Source: Hetaerina americana
Lineage: Eukaryota; Arthropoda; Insecta; Odonata; Calopterygidae
DNA length: 64,000 nt
Direction: 5' to 3'
Assembly: GCA_022747635.1 (NCBI GenBank)
Contig: JAKTNV010000006.1
Span: 92,289,734 to 92,353,733, forward strand
Shown: positions 37,266 to 49,030 of the stretch, piece after piece
Numbering within the stretch: position 1 is the first letter of the stretch
Layout: each line of letters opens with the position of its first letter
Program-made: the position numbers and the translations under genes
Notes under the pieces: model-generated
The model's database searches: none
Told to the model about the DNA's origin: nothing
What the model saw: only the letters and a program-made list of their open reading frames with translations

Positions 37266-37689
37266 ATAATTGGCAATAATAGCTTAACTGAATATCATCA
37301 TTCATATCACCTCGATTTAATATGCCAGGTTCAAAGGTAAGAAATAGTTTTTTAATATTTAATATTTTAATACTCTGATGCTAGGGTATGTGGCTGGGGG
37401 TGAATACAGACCAAAATAATTTTGATCCGAATATGACCCTACCGCGGCTGGACAATGCTATTCTGATCCCTTATTTTTCGTGAACAAAATGACATCTTAA
37501 ATTTATCTGTTCTACACTTAATCTATCCAATTTTATTGACATTGTCTCTACTGCCGTCGTACAATGGGGTTAATGATACATTTTCAACTTCTGCTTAAGA
37601 AACGTCCTTGCAATTTATGCAAGAGGTTTACTCAGTAATTGAACCTTCGCTCCATTGACTGATACCTAGCCTAGCTGCTCTAAAAGTTT

Positions 37690-38378
37690 GGATACGCTAG
37701 TCGTTAGTCTAACATAACAACGTTTTGCAGATCTAGCTCCTCAACGCTGCACGCGGTCCAATTCGGTAATTGATCGAACCTCGTGAGGATCCCATTAATA
37801 CTAGAAGCATATTCTAAATGAGGTCTAACCAGCCACAGGTAACATTCCTCTTAAGTGATCATGAGTGAGGGTAACGCCTACGTATTTAATTAAGTCCACA
37901 TATTCCATTTGGGTGTGCCCGATGCAGTAGGTGTTCGGGAGGGAATTGCTAGCATTCCAAAAATGCATCTCTATACACATTTAAAGTTTAATTGTAATCG
38001 CCAAGTCTCACACAACCGTTTTATAGCATTAAAGTCATCTGATGAAGCCACTGTGTACTCAGGATTACCACGGTAAACAAACATAATAGTAGTCCGTAAT
38101 TAATGGTAAAATCTTACTATTGACTACGAAGTTAATGTCGTCCACGATGCGGTAGCTTGCAGGGTACTGAAAATACAATAAAAATACAGCACAAACACAA
38201 TAAAAAACAACATAAGGAAGGGATAAAAGAGATCCGATAACTCTTCCCTGGATAAGACAGGAAGCGACTTCTACTGCATTAGAGCTAATATCATCTATAA
38301 CTACTCTTTATACCCGACCATTCAAAAAGTTTTTAATCCAACCCCGAAAATGTTTATCTATGCCATTAGAGCATACAT
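37690..38378 (-). pseudogene. Decayed CR1-like LINE RT fragment
   Basis: Minus-strand remnants of the RT C-terminal half can be followed by short blocks: TTCTAAATGAGGTCTAACCAGCC (RPHLEY segment), CGCCTACGTATTTAATTAAG (KYLGV segment), and TCAAAAAGTTTTTAATCCAA (WIKDFL segment) at 38,322. Many stops are present and no frame is usable. Confidence 0.6.
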
Positions 38379-38403
38379 TTTATGCTTGTACGTATACCAT
38401 GGG

Positions 38404-38706
38404 ATCGAGATGGAGCGGTGCCTATGGTACTGGCTTCCCACCCGTACTGGCTTCCCGCCCGGGTTCAAATCCCGGCGGTGTTGAGTATTGTTCAGTCTCG
38501 ATCCCTACTTGAGGTGCTTTGTGGAGGGCACTTTGAGTTAGTGCGCCGTCCGTCGTCAAGCTGCGGACCCCTTGGCGCCTTTCGTAAAGAGCAGGCTGAT
38601 GCCAACGCCGGGTTGCTCTCCTCCTTTCATCCTTTCCTGTCTATTCCTAATGGCACAAATGACCTCAGCTGTCGGTCGCCTCCCCTAAATACTACTACTT
38701 GTATAT
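38404..38706 (+). repeat. tRNA-derived SINE family 2
   Basis: The head reads GGAGCGGTGCCTATGGTACT...GGTTCAAATCCCGG, with a clear B box GGTTCAAATCC and a CCC anticodon-like loop. The segment GTACTGGCTTCCCACCC is duplicated internally. The body (GATCCCTACTTGAGG, GGGCACTTTGAGT, CCTTTCGTAAAGAGCAGGCT) matches the minus-strand copy at 61,603-61,857. Confidence 0.8.
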
Positions 38707-40797
38707 CATGAAGACTCATACGAGTATAAGTGTTCCCCTCTTAATCCAGTTCCCCTGCCATCTCCGGATGTTGCCAACTTATCGACTTCTTCCAACGTAT
38801 GTGAAACTTTATCGTTAGTCTTCCCCTCTGTCCGATTCACTTCCCTCCATTCTGCTTCGTCAACCCCGCGCCTTCGCTCCCTTGCCTCAGAAGAAGCAGG
38901 TTTACAATCAACATACACCCTTGCGCTGCATTTATCAATATTAAATAACCTCTTCGTTACACCTTTATTTTTGATTAAGGGAAGTTTCGATGCGATGAAG
39001 CAAGTTTCAATACATTTTTATCACCAAGGAGCACATCACTGTTATACTGTTATAATTGTTGTCACGAGGCATGGCAAATTATCCGTCACCAGTTCTGGCA
39101 TTTTCACGCTTCATCATGTTTGGACAATGAGTAATTTTCTTTCCGCATAATATCAACTTATCTGCGAAATTAACAGTCTCCCGCAAGTGTACTTACAATG
39201 CATAAATTACGTAGCTAACTCTTGATCATGCAATGCATTCATTTCATAACAGGAATATTTCCTGGCAGACTGAGATTACGAGTTGAAGTAGTTTAAATTC
39301 CTGTCACTAGCGGCGTTCGGTATCATCCTGCCATGTTCCATTTCCTCCTAAAACCGTTCACAGTACTCTTTCGGTCACTTCACAGCCTAATGACCATGTA
39401 TAGGGAGTTAAGTCAAAATTGTTTCTTTATAAGGCGTGGTGCACATGCGTAACTGTTTTAGAATGTGAAATCTTTCTTCGTGGCTATATAATTACCCTGA
39501 AAAATGCAATCGTGGAAATAACTGGGTCCAAATGCTTTGGAAAATGTGAAATTTTATTATATGTGATAAAAAATGTTGAGAATTGCGGTTTAAACATAAA
39601 TTCCCAATGTACAAGGGTAATAATGCTTGCACGAAAGCGGGCTTTGACTGCAATTGCATTACTAGCTTAAAGACAATGAAAGGAAGTTCGCTCTTTTTTT
39701 CTTCACATCTGCTACCGTCGTTGCTCTGATCTGTTCAAAGGTACCGCGATCCTCGGGTGCAATGAGTACGGCATAAAACTAAAATCTCAGTGTAGGGATT
39801 TATGCTCAACATACAGATCACAGCCATGTTACTCACATCTAAAAAAATCAGCAATAGCAGGATCTATTATGACACCCACAATGATCATTCAATAGGACAA
39901 ATGATTCAACATATCTGTGAACAAGGAAATCAGAAAAACTGCATCTTCATTTACTGGACAAGGAACACAAATGTCGCACCATGTTCGCCTAGCCTGTTCA
40001 TAATTTCTAGGAGTACATGCTGTTGAAGTTGACTTGTTATATGGGGTTTAATTTTAGTCAGTCACCATCATTACTCATGCGAGGATTCAGAATTAATTAC
40101 GGCCATCAGAATCTGCCCTCTTGAATTAACTCCGTGAGCAGAGAGTATCAGCTAGAAAATTTGTTTATTACCAGCATATCAACAGTTATGGGTTAGGGTC
40201 TAATTTAGGCAGACGTTGAGTACATCAGCGAGAGATAAAATTTTCTGACAACCTAAAGCCAACCTGGATTAGAGAAAAGGTACACATGAATCGGTTGCCA
40301 AGTATGGACTAGGAAGTTTTAACTAACTATTCCATTTAAAAAGATTTAGAACAATATTAAAATTATGTTTTATTTTGATGTTTATGACTAAAATCTTACC
40401 TCATTGCCAGGTATTAGATGGTGCTATTTCAGAAGTATGCAGAATACCTTCCAGGTGGTAGTTTCTACAAAATAATCATGCAATGGATGGGGTGTGAGCA
40501 TTAAGGCAGTGTCAGTATTTTCATTCTATCGGATGAGGTCATTAGTTTGTTTACTTATCATTTTGTTTTCTTTGCTCATTTTTAATATCATTGCAAAGGT
40601 ACAGGGGTCAATTTTTCACTATAAATTGATTAGAAAACATCTATTTTTCCATTAAAAACTTTTAAACATACATTTCAAAAAAAAGAAACAACAAAAAACA
40701 TAGTTTTACAGTATAGATTACATTCTCTACCCATTCCAAGGCATAAAATCAATTAAACACAGTATTGATGGCATAAAAATAGTGTCGTCAGCAGAAA
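38707..40797. other. AT-rich stretch with no recognised gene
   Basis: No domain, repeat family or splice-consistent exon pair could be recognised. The few open frames of 70-85 codons match nothing known to me. Confidence 0.4.
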
Positions 40798-43049
40798 AAT
40801 ATTATTATTATTACAAGGTAATTTACCAGTTGTTAGGTTTTGGAGAACCACAACTACCAAATATTTTGTGGCTGCAAAAAAAAAATCACCCAGCATCTAA
40901 ATCTAAAAGTCCCTCTTCATATCTGTGCACTACCTTCCTCCCTCCATCCCATCTAACACCCCTATCTTGTTCCTACCCTTTCCTCATTTGCCTAACATTC
41001 TCCCCTCTATTACAATCTTCAACATCCCATTACCGTTCAATATGCCCTTCATCCATTTTTCCTAACTCCATATGATTTCTCCCAACGAACCCCTCTCCTC
41101 GCCCGCCATACATAATACTTCCATATTTATTTTCCTTTTGGTCCATTTCACTTCCTCCCTTCTTCTCCACACCCACATTTAAAAAGCCACCACCCTACTT
41201 CTATCATCCTGTTTCAGAGACCATATTTCCATGCCGTACATGGCTATGCTTCATATCAAAGTTTTGACAACCCTTTTCTTAACATTCTCACTCCTCATCC
41301 ATGTCATCAACTCCCTCCTCCTGGTAAAAGCCTCTTTGCTCAGCGCAATTCTTCTCCTAACGTCCCTGCTACTTTGACCGTGTTGGTCCAAAACACTTCC
41401 GAGATACGTAAACTGTTCTACCTGCTCTATTTTTTATCCTCCTATTTTAATTATTAGCTTAGCCTTTTTCTTTCTAGAAAATCGCAAAACCTTTGTTTTA
41501 TTTATATTGATTCTCATTCTATATCTATCGCACTGAATTTCCAATTCACTCAGCAGTGCTTGCAACCCCTTGGCTGACTGACAAACTAAAGCTTGGTCAT
41601 CAGCAAACCTAACTGATTTTTTGAATTCGCCTTCGACTTTCATTCCTACCTCCCGTTCTTCCCATGCCCCTTAAATCATTTCCTCTGCATACAGGTTGAA
41701 CAGCAACGGTGATAATGGGCAACCCTGCCTTACACCTCTTCCTAAAACTGCCCATCCGAACTTTCCATTCCCCACTCGCACCTGAGCAGCCTGAGACATG
41801 TACAGATAGTGGATTAGCCTCCTTTTCTTCTGATCTATTCCACTTTTCTGCAATATACGCATTAGTTTCTCGGAATTCACTCTGTCAAAAATCTTTTCAA
41901 AATCTAAAAAAACAGGAAATAAATCCTCACTGTATTCTACATCTGTTCTGCCCTGTTAGTGACATTACTGCAATGACATCGTACATGCCTCTCCCCTTTC
42001 TCAGCCCAAACTTATCATCCCCTAAGTAATAATTAGCCTTGCTCTCTACCCTTTTATTAATGATCCTCAAAACCACTTCAGCTGCATGGGAAATCAAGCT
42101 TATTATTCTGCAGCCATCACATGATGTAGCCTTTCTCTTTTTCGAAATAGGAAGTACCATTGATCTCAATAAGTCTTCCAGCCAGATTCGTTCCCCATAT
42201 ATACTAAGAATCAGTCAATATAGACTCTTCCTCACTCATTTTCCTAAACTTTATACTAGTTTTGCAGGAATGTTGTCTACCCCCTCGGCCTTATTAAATT
42301 TCATCTCTACATGCCCTTTCTATTTTATCATCGAGTATGCCTGGACCTAAACTATCTTCTTCTAGGTCATGTTCTGTTTCTATGTTTAACCTCGCTGGCA
42401 TAAGTTCTTTACCATACAGCGCTTCTCTATATTCCTTCCATCTCTCTTGGATCTATTCTGTGTGAACTATTATCTTACCTGACTTATCTCTAACTGCTAG
42501 CATAGCCTTCTTACTTCTCGATAGTGATTTAAACTTACTGTATAGCCCACCGATTTCACCCTTCTTCTGAAAACTTTCCATATCCTAGCAAGGCATCTTC
42601 CACCATACTTCTATTGCTTAATTTTTTTCCTGTCTCAATTTATTATTTAACTCTTTGTACTTCCTTTTGACAAACTCTGTATTTACATTCTTCCATTTTC
42701 ATCTCTCATCTTCCTTTGTAATCATCTCAGCTGTGATCCATGGTTTCCTGACCCTGTTCCCATTCACAGTTCCTATGGTTTCTTTGGTGGCTTTGGATAT
42801 CTTTTTTGACATATACCCTTTTTCCCTCATCCATGATTTTCTCTACAGGCTGCGGTTACTACTTACTTGTCAATCCAGTTAATGCTTCTACATTCCATTT
42901 GCTAACCCGCTGCCCCTGCCTTATCCTTTTGAAATGAAGGCTATACTTCATTACAACCAAATTGTGGTCAGAGTCCGAATCCACTTCTAGAAAGCAGTGC
43001 AGATTGATCACACTGTTCCTGAATCTGTGCCTAACCATAATATAGTCTA

Positions 43050-43163
43050 TATATTGATAGAATTGAGCTCTTCCGGCTAGTAGTATTAAATGAATGAAAA
43101 ACTCCAATAGCCATAAACAATTCATTAATTGTTTACGGCTATTGGAATTTCTCATTTATTAAA
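43050..43163. mobile_element. 114-bp insertion ending in a fold-back, 14-bp target duplication
   Basis: CATAATATAGTCTA occurs at 43,036-43,049 and again at 43,164-43,177, and RTE sequence resumes on both sides. The insert begins TATATTGATAG. Its 3' half is a fold-back: 43,104-43,122 pairs with 43,127-43,145 (18 of 19) around a CATT loop, and weaker pairing continues to the last base. There is no open frame. The architecture matches the insert at 53,640. Confidence 0.85.
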
Positions 43164-43331
43164 CATAATATAGTCTAACTCATACTTTTCTGAGTCACCT
43201 GGCATTTTCCATGTATACCTATGCCTAGTGTGTTGTCTAAGCCAAGTGTTGGTCATTACTAACCCCTGTCTCCTGCAGAACTATCAAATATTTCCCTACA
43301 GGAACACAATTATGTCCTCTAACTGATCACA

Positions 43332-43693
43332 CAGGATGCGGCACTTAAATCTGGAAAAATTTCAATTTGAATATCCCACCATATCGCAGATTAACTGGAG
43401 GTCACGATTGGCGTTCTTGAATGCCATAGGCATCTATTAAAGAGTCATAACCTCAAAATGGCCGAGATTTACATAGAAGTGCAGAGTACAATTGAAAAAC
43501 AGCTATTATCGAAGGTGTTCGTGCTGGGTGATATATTTCAAAATAGTTCCATTCTTCTGGTACACCAGATCAACTGTTACAATATTGTGGCTAAGTATAA
43601 TGCTTTGGAGAAGTCTGGTGAAGGTTTAGCTATCCCGGCGAGGAAATCTCATTCAAGGAAACACGTGCTTCTCTGGATTTGTGCTTCACCCTA
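43332..43693 (+). mobile_element. 362-bp Tc1/mariner-like MITE
   Basis: The ends are imperfect inverted repeats: CAGGATGCGGCACTTAAATC against, from the right, TAGGGTGAAGCACAAATCC. The element interrupts the RTE endonuclease at a point where the intact copy has GATCGTATATCC, consistent with insertion at TA followed by decay of the duplicated TA to CA and TG. The short frame at 43,458 (MAEIYIEVQSTIEKQLLSKV) may be a remnant of a transposase N-terminus, but this is uncertain. Confidence 0.6.
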
Positions 43694-44936
43694 TGTATCC
43701 AGTTGACTTCTTCCTGCTTATCATTGCTCGGTGGCATGTATACCTAAACAATGACCAAGTTCCTCGGTTCTGCTTATCTCTGCCAGGAATATTCTATCTA
43801 TTGCTTGTTCTATGTCGGCTTCGCTTCTTCCTACCTCTTTATTTAATACTATTGCAACCCCTCATTGGCTCTTGTCCCCACCGCTGTATATTATTCTATA
43901 ACTATCACTCCAGTAATCCCCACTGTCCTTCCATCTCACCTTGCATAAACCTAATATATTTATATTTCCTCTTTCCTTCTCTCCTCGCTTTATATTCTCT
44001 AATTTTCCTGTCCTCAACATTGTCCTAACATTTCAAGTTCCTATTCTGACTGATTCGGTCTCTTTCTCTGTGTCTTCTATCCTGCTGCTGTCGGTTTTCC
44101 CTTTCAAGGATTTCTAGAGATAATGACCGTGGAAGCCTTGCCTCCCCGCTGCCGGGCACAACACATGGCCGAGTCACATAGTTGGCAGGACTCATATTCT
44201 CTATACTGTCAATCATATAAATCTTGGGAATACTAACTTGGGTGATGTCCCTTAGCCTTCCTCAAGAGTGTTTTTAACGTGACAACATCATTCAATGGCT
44301 GCCTCACTGAAGTCAGAAACCTTAGCAGTCACCCATCTGGCTCCTAACCTTCAACCTATCTTGAATGGGTGGCTCTACCTGGAGCAATTATCATTGCTAC
44401 CGCCAGCACAGCTCTAGGGGTCATCAGAATTCACAAGCCCTTCCACCACGTCAAACTCGTAGCCCAAAAACATATAATACTAAGGAAATCCTTAATTATT
44501 TCAAATTTATGAAACATTACTATTAATAGGCTGCTAGCTATTTATCTATGACCTAATATGCATTGCGGTTATAACTGTATATCATGAAAAGTCAAACAAA
44601 TTTACTATTAAGTGAATACATAATTACAATAAGTAAAGGAGAACTGGATATACGAGTGGTTTTGTATATACCTTGCCATCTCACTTTAAGCACCAAGAAT
44701 AAACTGAGGCTTTGGTTAATGCCAGGGATAGCACATGTTATGGCATATGCAAATTATTATCAATTGAAATCAAATGTTCGCCTGAACTACTGGAAGACCA
44801 CCACTTCTTAATAGCATTTATCTATCAGATATTGCTAGATATATTTCTTAAATGTACCCCAAGGAGGAGCACATTTTATGCCAAGGGGTAGATAGTTGAA
44901 AATGTTGATGGCCACATGAAAGGGGCAATCAGGACG

Positions 44937-45825
44937 TATTTACCGATTTTGAAAAGGCATTTGATAGAGTGAATTGGAGTATATTGCAGAAAATAGGAAT
45001 AGATTGGAGAGACAGGAGGATAATCCACAACCTGTATATGTCTCTGATCGCTCAGGTGCGAGTGGGGAATGGAAAGTTCGGATGGGCAGTGTTGGGAAGA
45101 GGTGTAAGGCAGGGTTGCCCATTATCACCGTTGCTGTTCAACCCGTATGCAGAGGAAATGATTTAAGGGGCATGGGAAGAACGGGAGGTAGGAATGAAAG
45201 TCGAAGGCGAATTCATAAAATCAGTTAGGTTTGCTGATGACCAAGCTTTAGTTTGTCAGTCAGCCAAGGGGTTGCAAGCACTGCTGAGTGAATTGGAAAT
45301 TCAGTGCGATAGATATAGAATGAGAATCAATATAAATAAAACAAAGGTTTTGCGATTTTCTAGAAAGAAAAAGGCTAAGCTAATAATTAAAATAGGAGGG
45401 CAAAAACTAGAGCAGGTGAAACAGTTTATGTATCTCAGAAGTGTTTTGGACCAACATGGTCAAAGTAGTATAGACGTAAGGAGAAGAATTGCGCTAGGTA
45501 AAAGACTTTTACAAGGAGGGAGTTGATGACAGGGACCTTGAGTAAGGAAATTAAGAAAAGAGTCGTAAAAACTTTGATATGGATCATATTTATGCATGGC
45601 TCTGAAACATGGTCTCTGAAGCAGGATGATAGGAGGCATAGATTAGAGGTTTCTGAAACGTAGGTATGGAGACGGATGGAGAAGGAGAATTGGGCAGAGA
45701 GAAAGAGAGGTTTGTTGTAGATTAGGATGTTGGGTTGTTTTGTTAGGAGAAACAAAATATTTATTTGGTAGTTGTGTCTGTCCATAACCTACCTTATCTG
45801 ATAGATTGCCAAATAATAATTATTT
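44937..45825 (+). mobile_element. 5'-truncated RTE-like LINE (copy C)
   Basis: A plus-strand copy beginning in motif A (TDFEKAFDRVNW), with GRGVRQGCPLSPLLFNPYAEEM, RFADDQALVCQSAKG (45,194-45,526) and the 3' UTR ending ATTGCCAAATAATAATT. It is internally broken by frameshifts after 45,526. It shares diagnostic changes with copy B, which lies 480 bp away in opposite orientation. Confidence 0.87.
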
Positions 45826-47151
45826 AAACACTCTAATAAAAATTTATTGAATAATAAATAAAAACAGAAGTTTCTGTCAAATACAGACATAATATCAACA
45901 CCATACCTCCTCTCACCATATAAATACATTTGTAAAACATTCTTATAGCAGATAAATTGCAGTGCACAGCAAGGTGGATTTTCATTACATTTCAAGATTA
46001 GACTAGTGATAATTTACTAGAGCATATTTCTGAGAGTTAAAAAATATTTCCTCAAACAGTCTCAAATTTTTTGCAAATATAAATTGTAATTTCATTAAAA
46101 CAACTGCTCAGTCAGTAGCCTGATAAAAAAATTTTAGCAATATAAATTCTGCATGAAAAAAATTTATACCCCAAGGCATGTTTCAAAATGATACAATAAT
46201 TACGCATGCAAATTTAAATAGAGCAAAATACATGAATTGGGAAAAAGAGCATTTTGTTTTGTTTTTTGTAATAAGAATAGAGAAAATAAATAGGAGGTGG
46301 AAAGAAGGAAAAAATTGAAATTTGCTAGGAATGGGAAAGAGGAAGTTGTCAAGGGAGAATTTCAAAGGAGGTGTCCCTCTTGAGCAGATAAGCAAGAAAT
46401 TGATTGATAGGGGTTGTATTGAGAGTGGCAATGGAATGTTGACAAGACTGGGCAAGACAAGGTTACAATGTACTGGGAGGGAGACAGAGAATAAGCGAAT
46501 GCCATTTTTAGAAGGCAGAAAGTTTGTCTGATGGGTTGTTACAGGAAATGTCATATTATTTGGGTGCAGGGTTCCTACACAGTCTTGGCTATGCTTGGTT
46601 CATCAACCTCCAGTCAGTGAAATGTTACCAACAATAATGGTAAATAGAATTAAGAGCATGGCATGACGGCACCCAATCCTTAAAAAAGCACACACTTTGA
46701 TTTCTCAGAATTCAGTTTCAAGCTAACAAAGCCAAATGCAGTAGACAAAGAAAAGCCACACAGGACACTTCTGTGAATGCTGCTGTTCATCTCGGCAAAT
46801 AAATACCAAAGGCAAACATAAATCAATTAAGGATATGCTTATGTGAGGAGAAATAAATGCTACCTACAACAAGGGATTTGTATCATGTAGCTTGATGGCA
46901 ATGCAGATTCCCCCTTTGCCTCTCAACTAGTTTTACTGAAGAGCAAGATGTCATACATCCTGCCATGAGTGTGTGGCAGGGCTGGTCCTTGCCAGAGGCT
47001 GTATTTCTCGTCCAACTTTCATCTTAATATTAAGTAATAGTGGTAACTTTGACAGTTCTGCATAACCATGATTATTTAGAAAATATAGCTTTTGCAAGTC
47101 ATTTTGTCTTTACAGGAAATACCTAATGCAACTCTAGGACCACAAAACAAG
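45826..47151. other. AT-rich stretch with no recognised gene
   Basis: No recognisable coding or repeat signal. The 69-codon frame at 46,322-46,531 and its antisense partner match nothing known. Confidence 0.4.
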
Positions 47152-47153
47152 TA

Positions 47154-48136
47154 TGAGGGTAATCCCAAAAGTAAGGTCTCCATATTTTTAGAAATAGAAA
47201 AAACCATTTATTTTCCATAACATATACATAATTTAAAAGATTGGTCAATTATCTATTTTTCTACAAAATCGCCATTTCGGTCGATGCATTTCTGCAAACG
47301 CTGCAACAGTTTTTGTACGCCTATGTCGCACCAGCTGGACGCCATGAACCACTTGATTCTTCACGTGAATTTCTTCGCCGCTATGCAGATGAAAAGGATA
47401 GATTCTTGGACTCGATCGTCACAGGTGATGAAACCTGAGAATTCCACTTCACACCCGAGACCAAACAACAATCACGTGAGCGGTGGCATCCCTCTTCACC
47501 CAAGCCGGGAAAATTCATAAAAACACAGTCAGCCAATAAAGCCATGGCAACCGTGTTTTGGGATTGGAAGGGGGTATTGTTGGTCGACGTCGTGCCCACT
47601 GGGACAACAATAAAGTCTGACAGGTACTGTGAAACATTTGAAAAAACTCAAGACAGGCAATTCAAAACTGAAGACACAGAATGTTGAGCAAGGGTGTACG
47701 AATTCTCCAGGATAACGCTTGCCCACACATTGCCCACCAAACCATCACTCTCCTGTGAGAACCTGGTTGGGACATTGTCAGCCACCCACCGTAGGACTTG
47801 GGTCCCAGCGGTGGCAAAGAAACCACAGTCCGGACTTGGCCCCCAGCAACCTTCACCTGTTCCCTAAGTCGAAAGAACATTTGGTGGGAAGGCGACAGCT
47901 CCGACAAAGGGGTGAAAGTAGAAGTCCAAGGTTTCCTCAAGGACATGGCAGCAAGCTGGTGTGACATGGGCCTACAAAAACCATCACAGCGTTTACAAAA
48001 ATACATCGACCGAAATGGCGATTATGTAGAAAAATAGATAATTGACCAATCTTTTAAATTATGTATATATATTGGAAAATAAATGGTTTTTTCTATTTCT
48101 AAAACAATGGAGACCTTACTTCAGGGATTACTCTTG
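47154..48136 (+). mobile_element. Decayed mariner element
   Basis: Long imperfect terminal repeats (GGGTAATCCCAAAAGTAAGG at the left, its complement near 48,109-48,130 at the right) extend over about 60 bp each and are flanked by TA. Plus-strand frame pieces read SREFLRRYADEKDRFLDSIV then TGDET (47,400s), then TPETKQQS, KAMATVFWDWKGVLLVD and CETFEKTQ. These are the classic mariner catalytic-domain blocks around the first Asp. The N-terminal DNA-binding region is deleted and several stops and frameshifts are present. Confidence 0.88.
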
Positions 48137-48138
48137 TA

Positions 48139-49030
48139 TGTAAATATTCAACCACAAATTATGAAGCATTTGCTTGAAATCGAGTATTTACAGTCCTAAA
48201 ATATACTATGAAATAAAAAAAAATATGAAAACACCTAAAAAATGTTGCTTGAGGAGGAAATTTTTGTATATAATTGCATCACATTGTATTTATGGAACAA
48301 GTCATGAGAATAGAAAAACATTGTTTGAAATGCACAGAGAGAGCAATCCCAAGGGAGTTCAAATGAATCACAAAGTGGATATGAAAAATTTTCTTTGAAA
48401 AATGTTTTGCTCATAATTGGTATGCCGACAATCAGTCACTGTTCTTTTGATGCAAATCCACACACTTAAATGAGAATATGGATTTGCACCAAAAAGCATC
48501 TTTATCTCCAAAATACTCAGGATGCAAAGTAATTTTCATGAAATAAGGGTGGAAACTATCCAAAAAAAAAATTCCAGTATAACCGAAACTATAACTTGAA
48601 TACATAATGGAAATTTACATTATCTCAGAGCGGCAATTCTTCAATTCATTCAACTTACCTTGAAAGCCTACTAAACATATGAGGCACGAAAATACTTCTG
48701 CAATTGTTGTACAAAAATATCATGCCCAGACTTCCAAAACATTTTACAGTTTTACATCACAGAAAATCTCACTTAATATTTCAATTGGGAAAATATAGTC
48801 TTTGTAAAGGAGATACACTTTTTCTTGAGATCATCCATGAGAAAGGGAATTAGGGAAACACTCTTGAATGCTTCCCAAATGCACATCATTTCCACTCTTT
48901 GCAACCATGAAATTAGCATCCTCCGAAACTGCTTTGAGGTCTCACAAACAGATGGAAGAATGAATGTAATTACCCTCACTTTGGTTTCAATAACGATGAA
49001 TGCATTCCATTATCATAAGTAAAACCTTTA
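48139..49030. other. Presumed 3' flank / 3' UTR of the GLMP-like gene
   Basis: AT-rich DNA downstream of the GLMP-like stop codon on the minus strand. No other gene or repeat is evident. I did not find a polyadenylation signal I could fix with confidence. Confidence 0.35.

Larger units (their letters stand above)
40798..44456 (-). mobile_element. Old full-length RTE-like LINE (copy B) with nested insertions
   Basis: The same family as copy A on the minus strand. It keeps the whole layout from the 3' TAAT-rich tail (40,798) through the C-terminal domain, RT (for example 41,434-41,643 RFADDQALVCQSAKG and 41,671-41,880) and endonuclease remnants (42,859-43,320 and 43,700-44,030) to the 5' UTR. 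It is full of stops and small indels. Two later insertions lie within it: a 114-bp hairpin-ended one (43,050-43,163) and a 362-bp TIR element (43,332-43,693). Its subfamily-specific changes match the plus-strand copy at 44,937. Confidence 0.85.
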
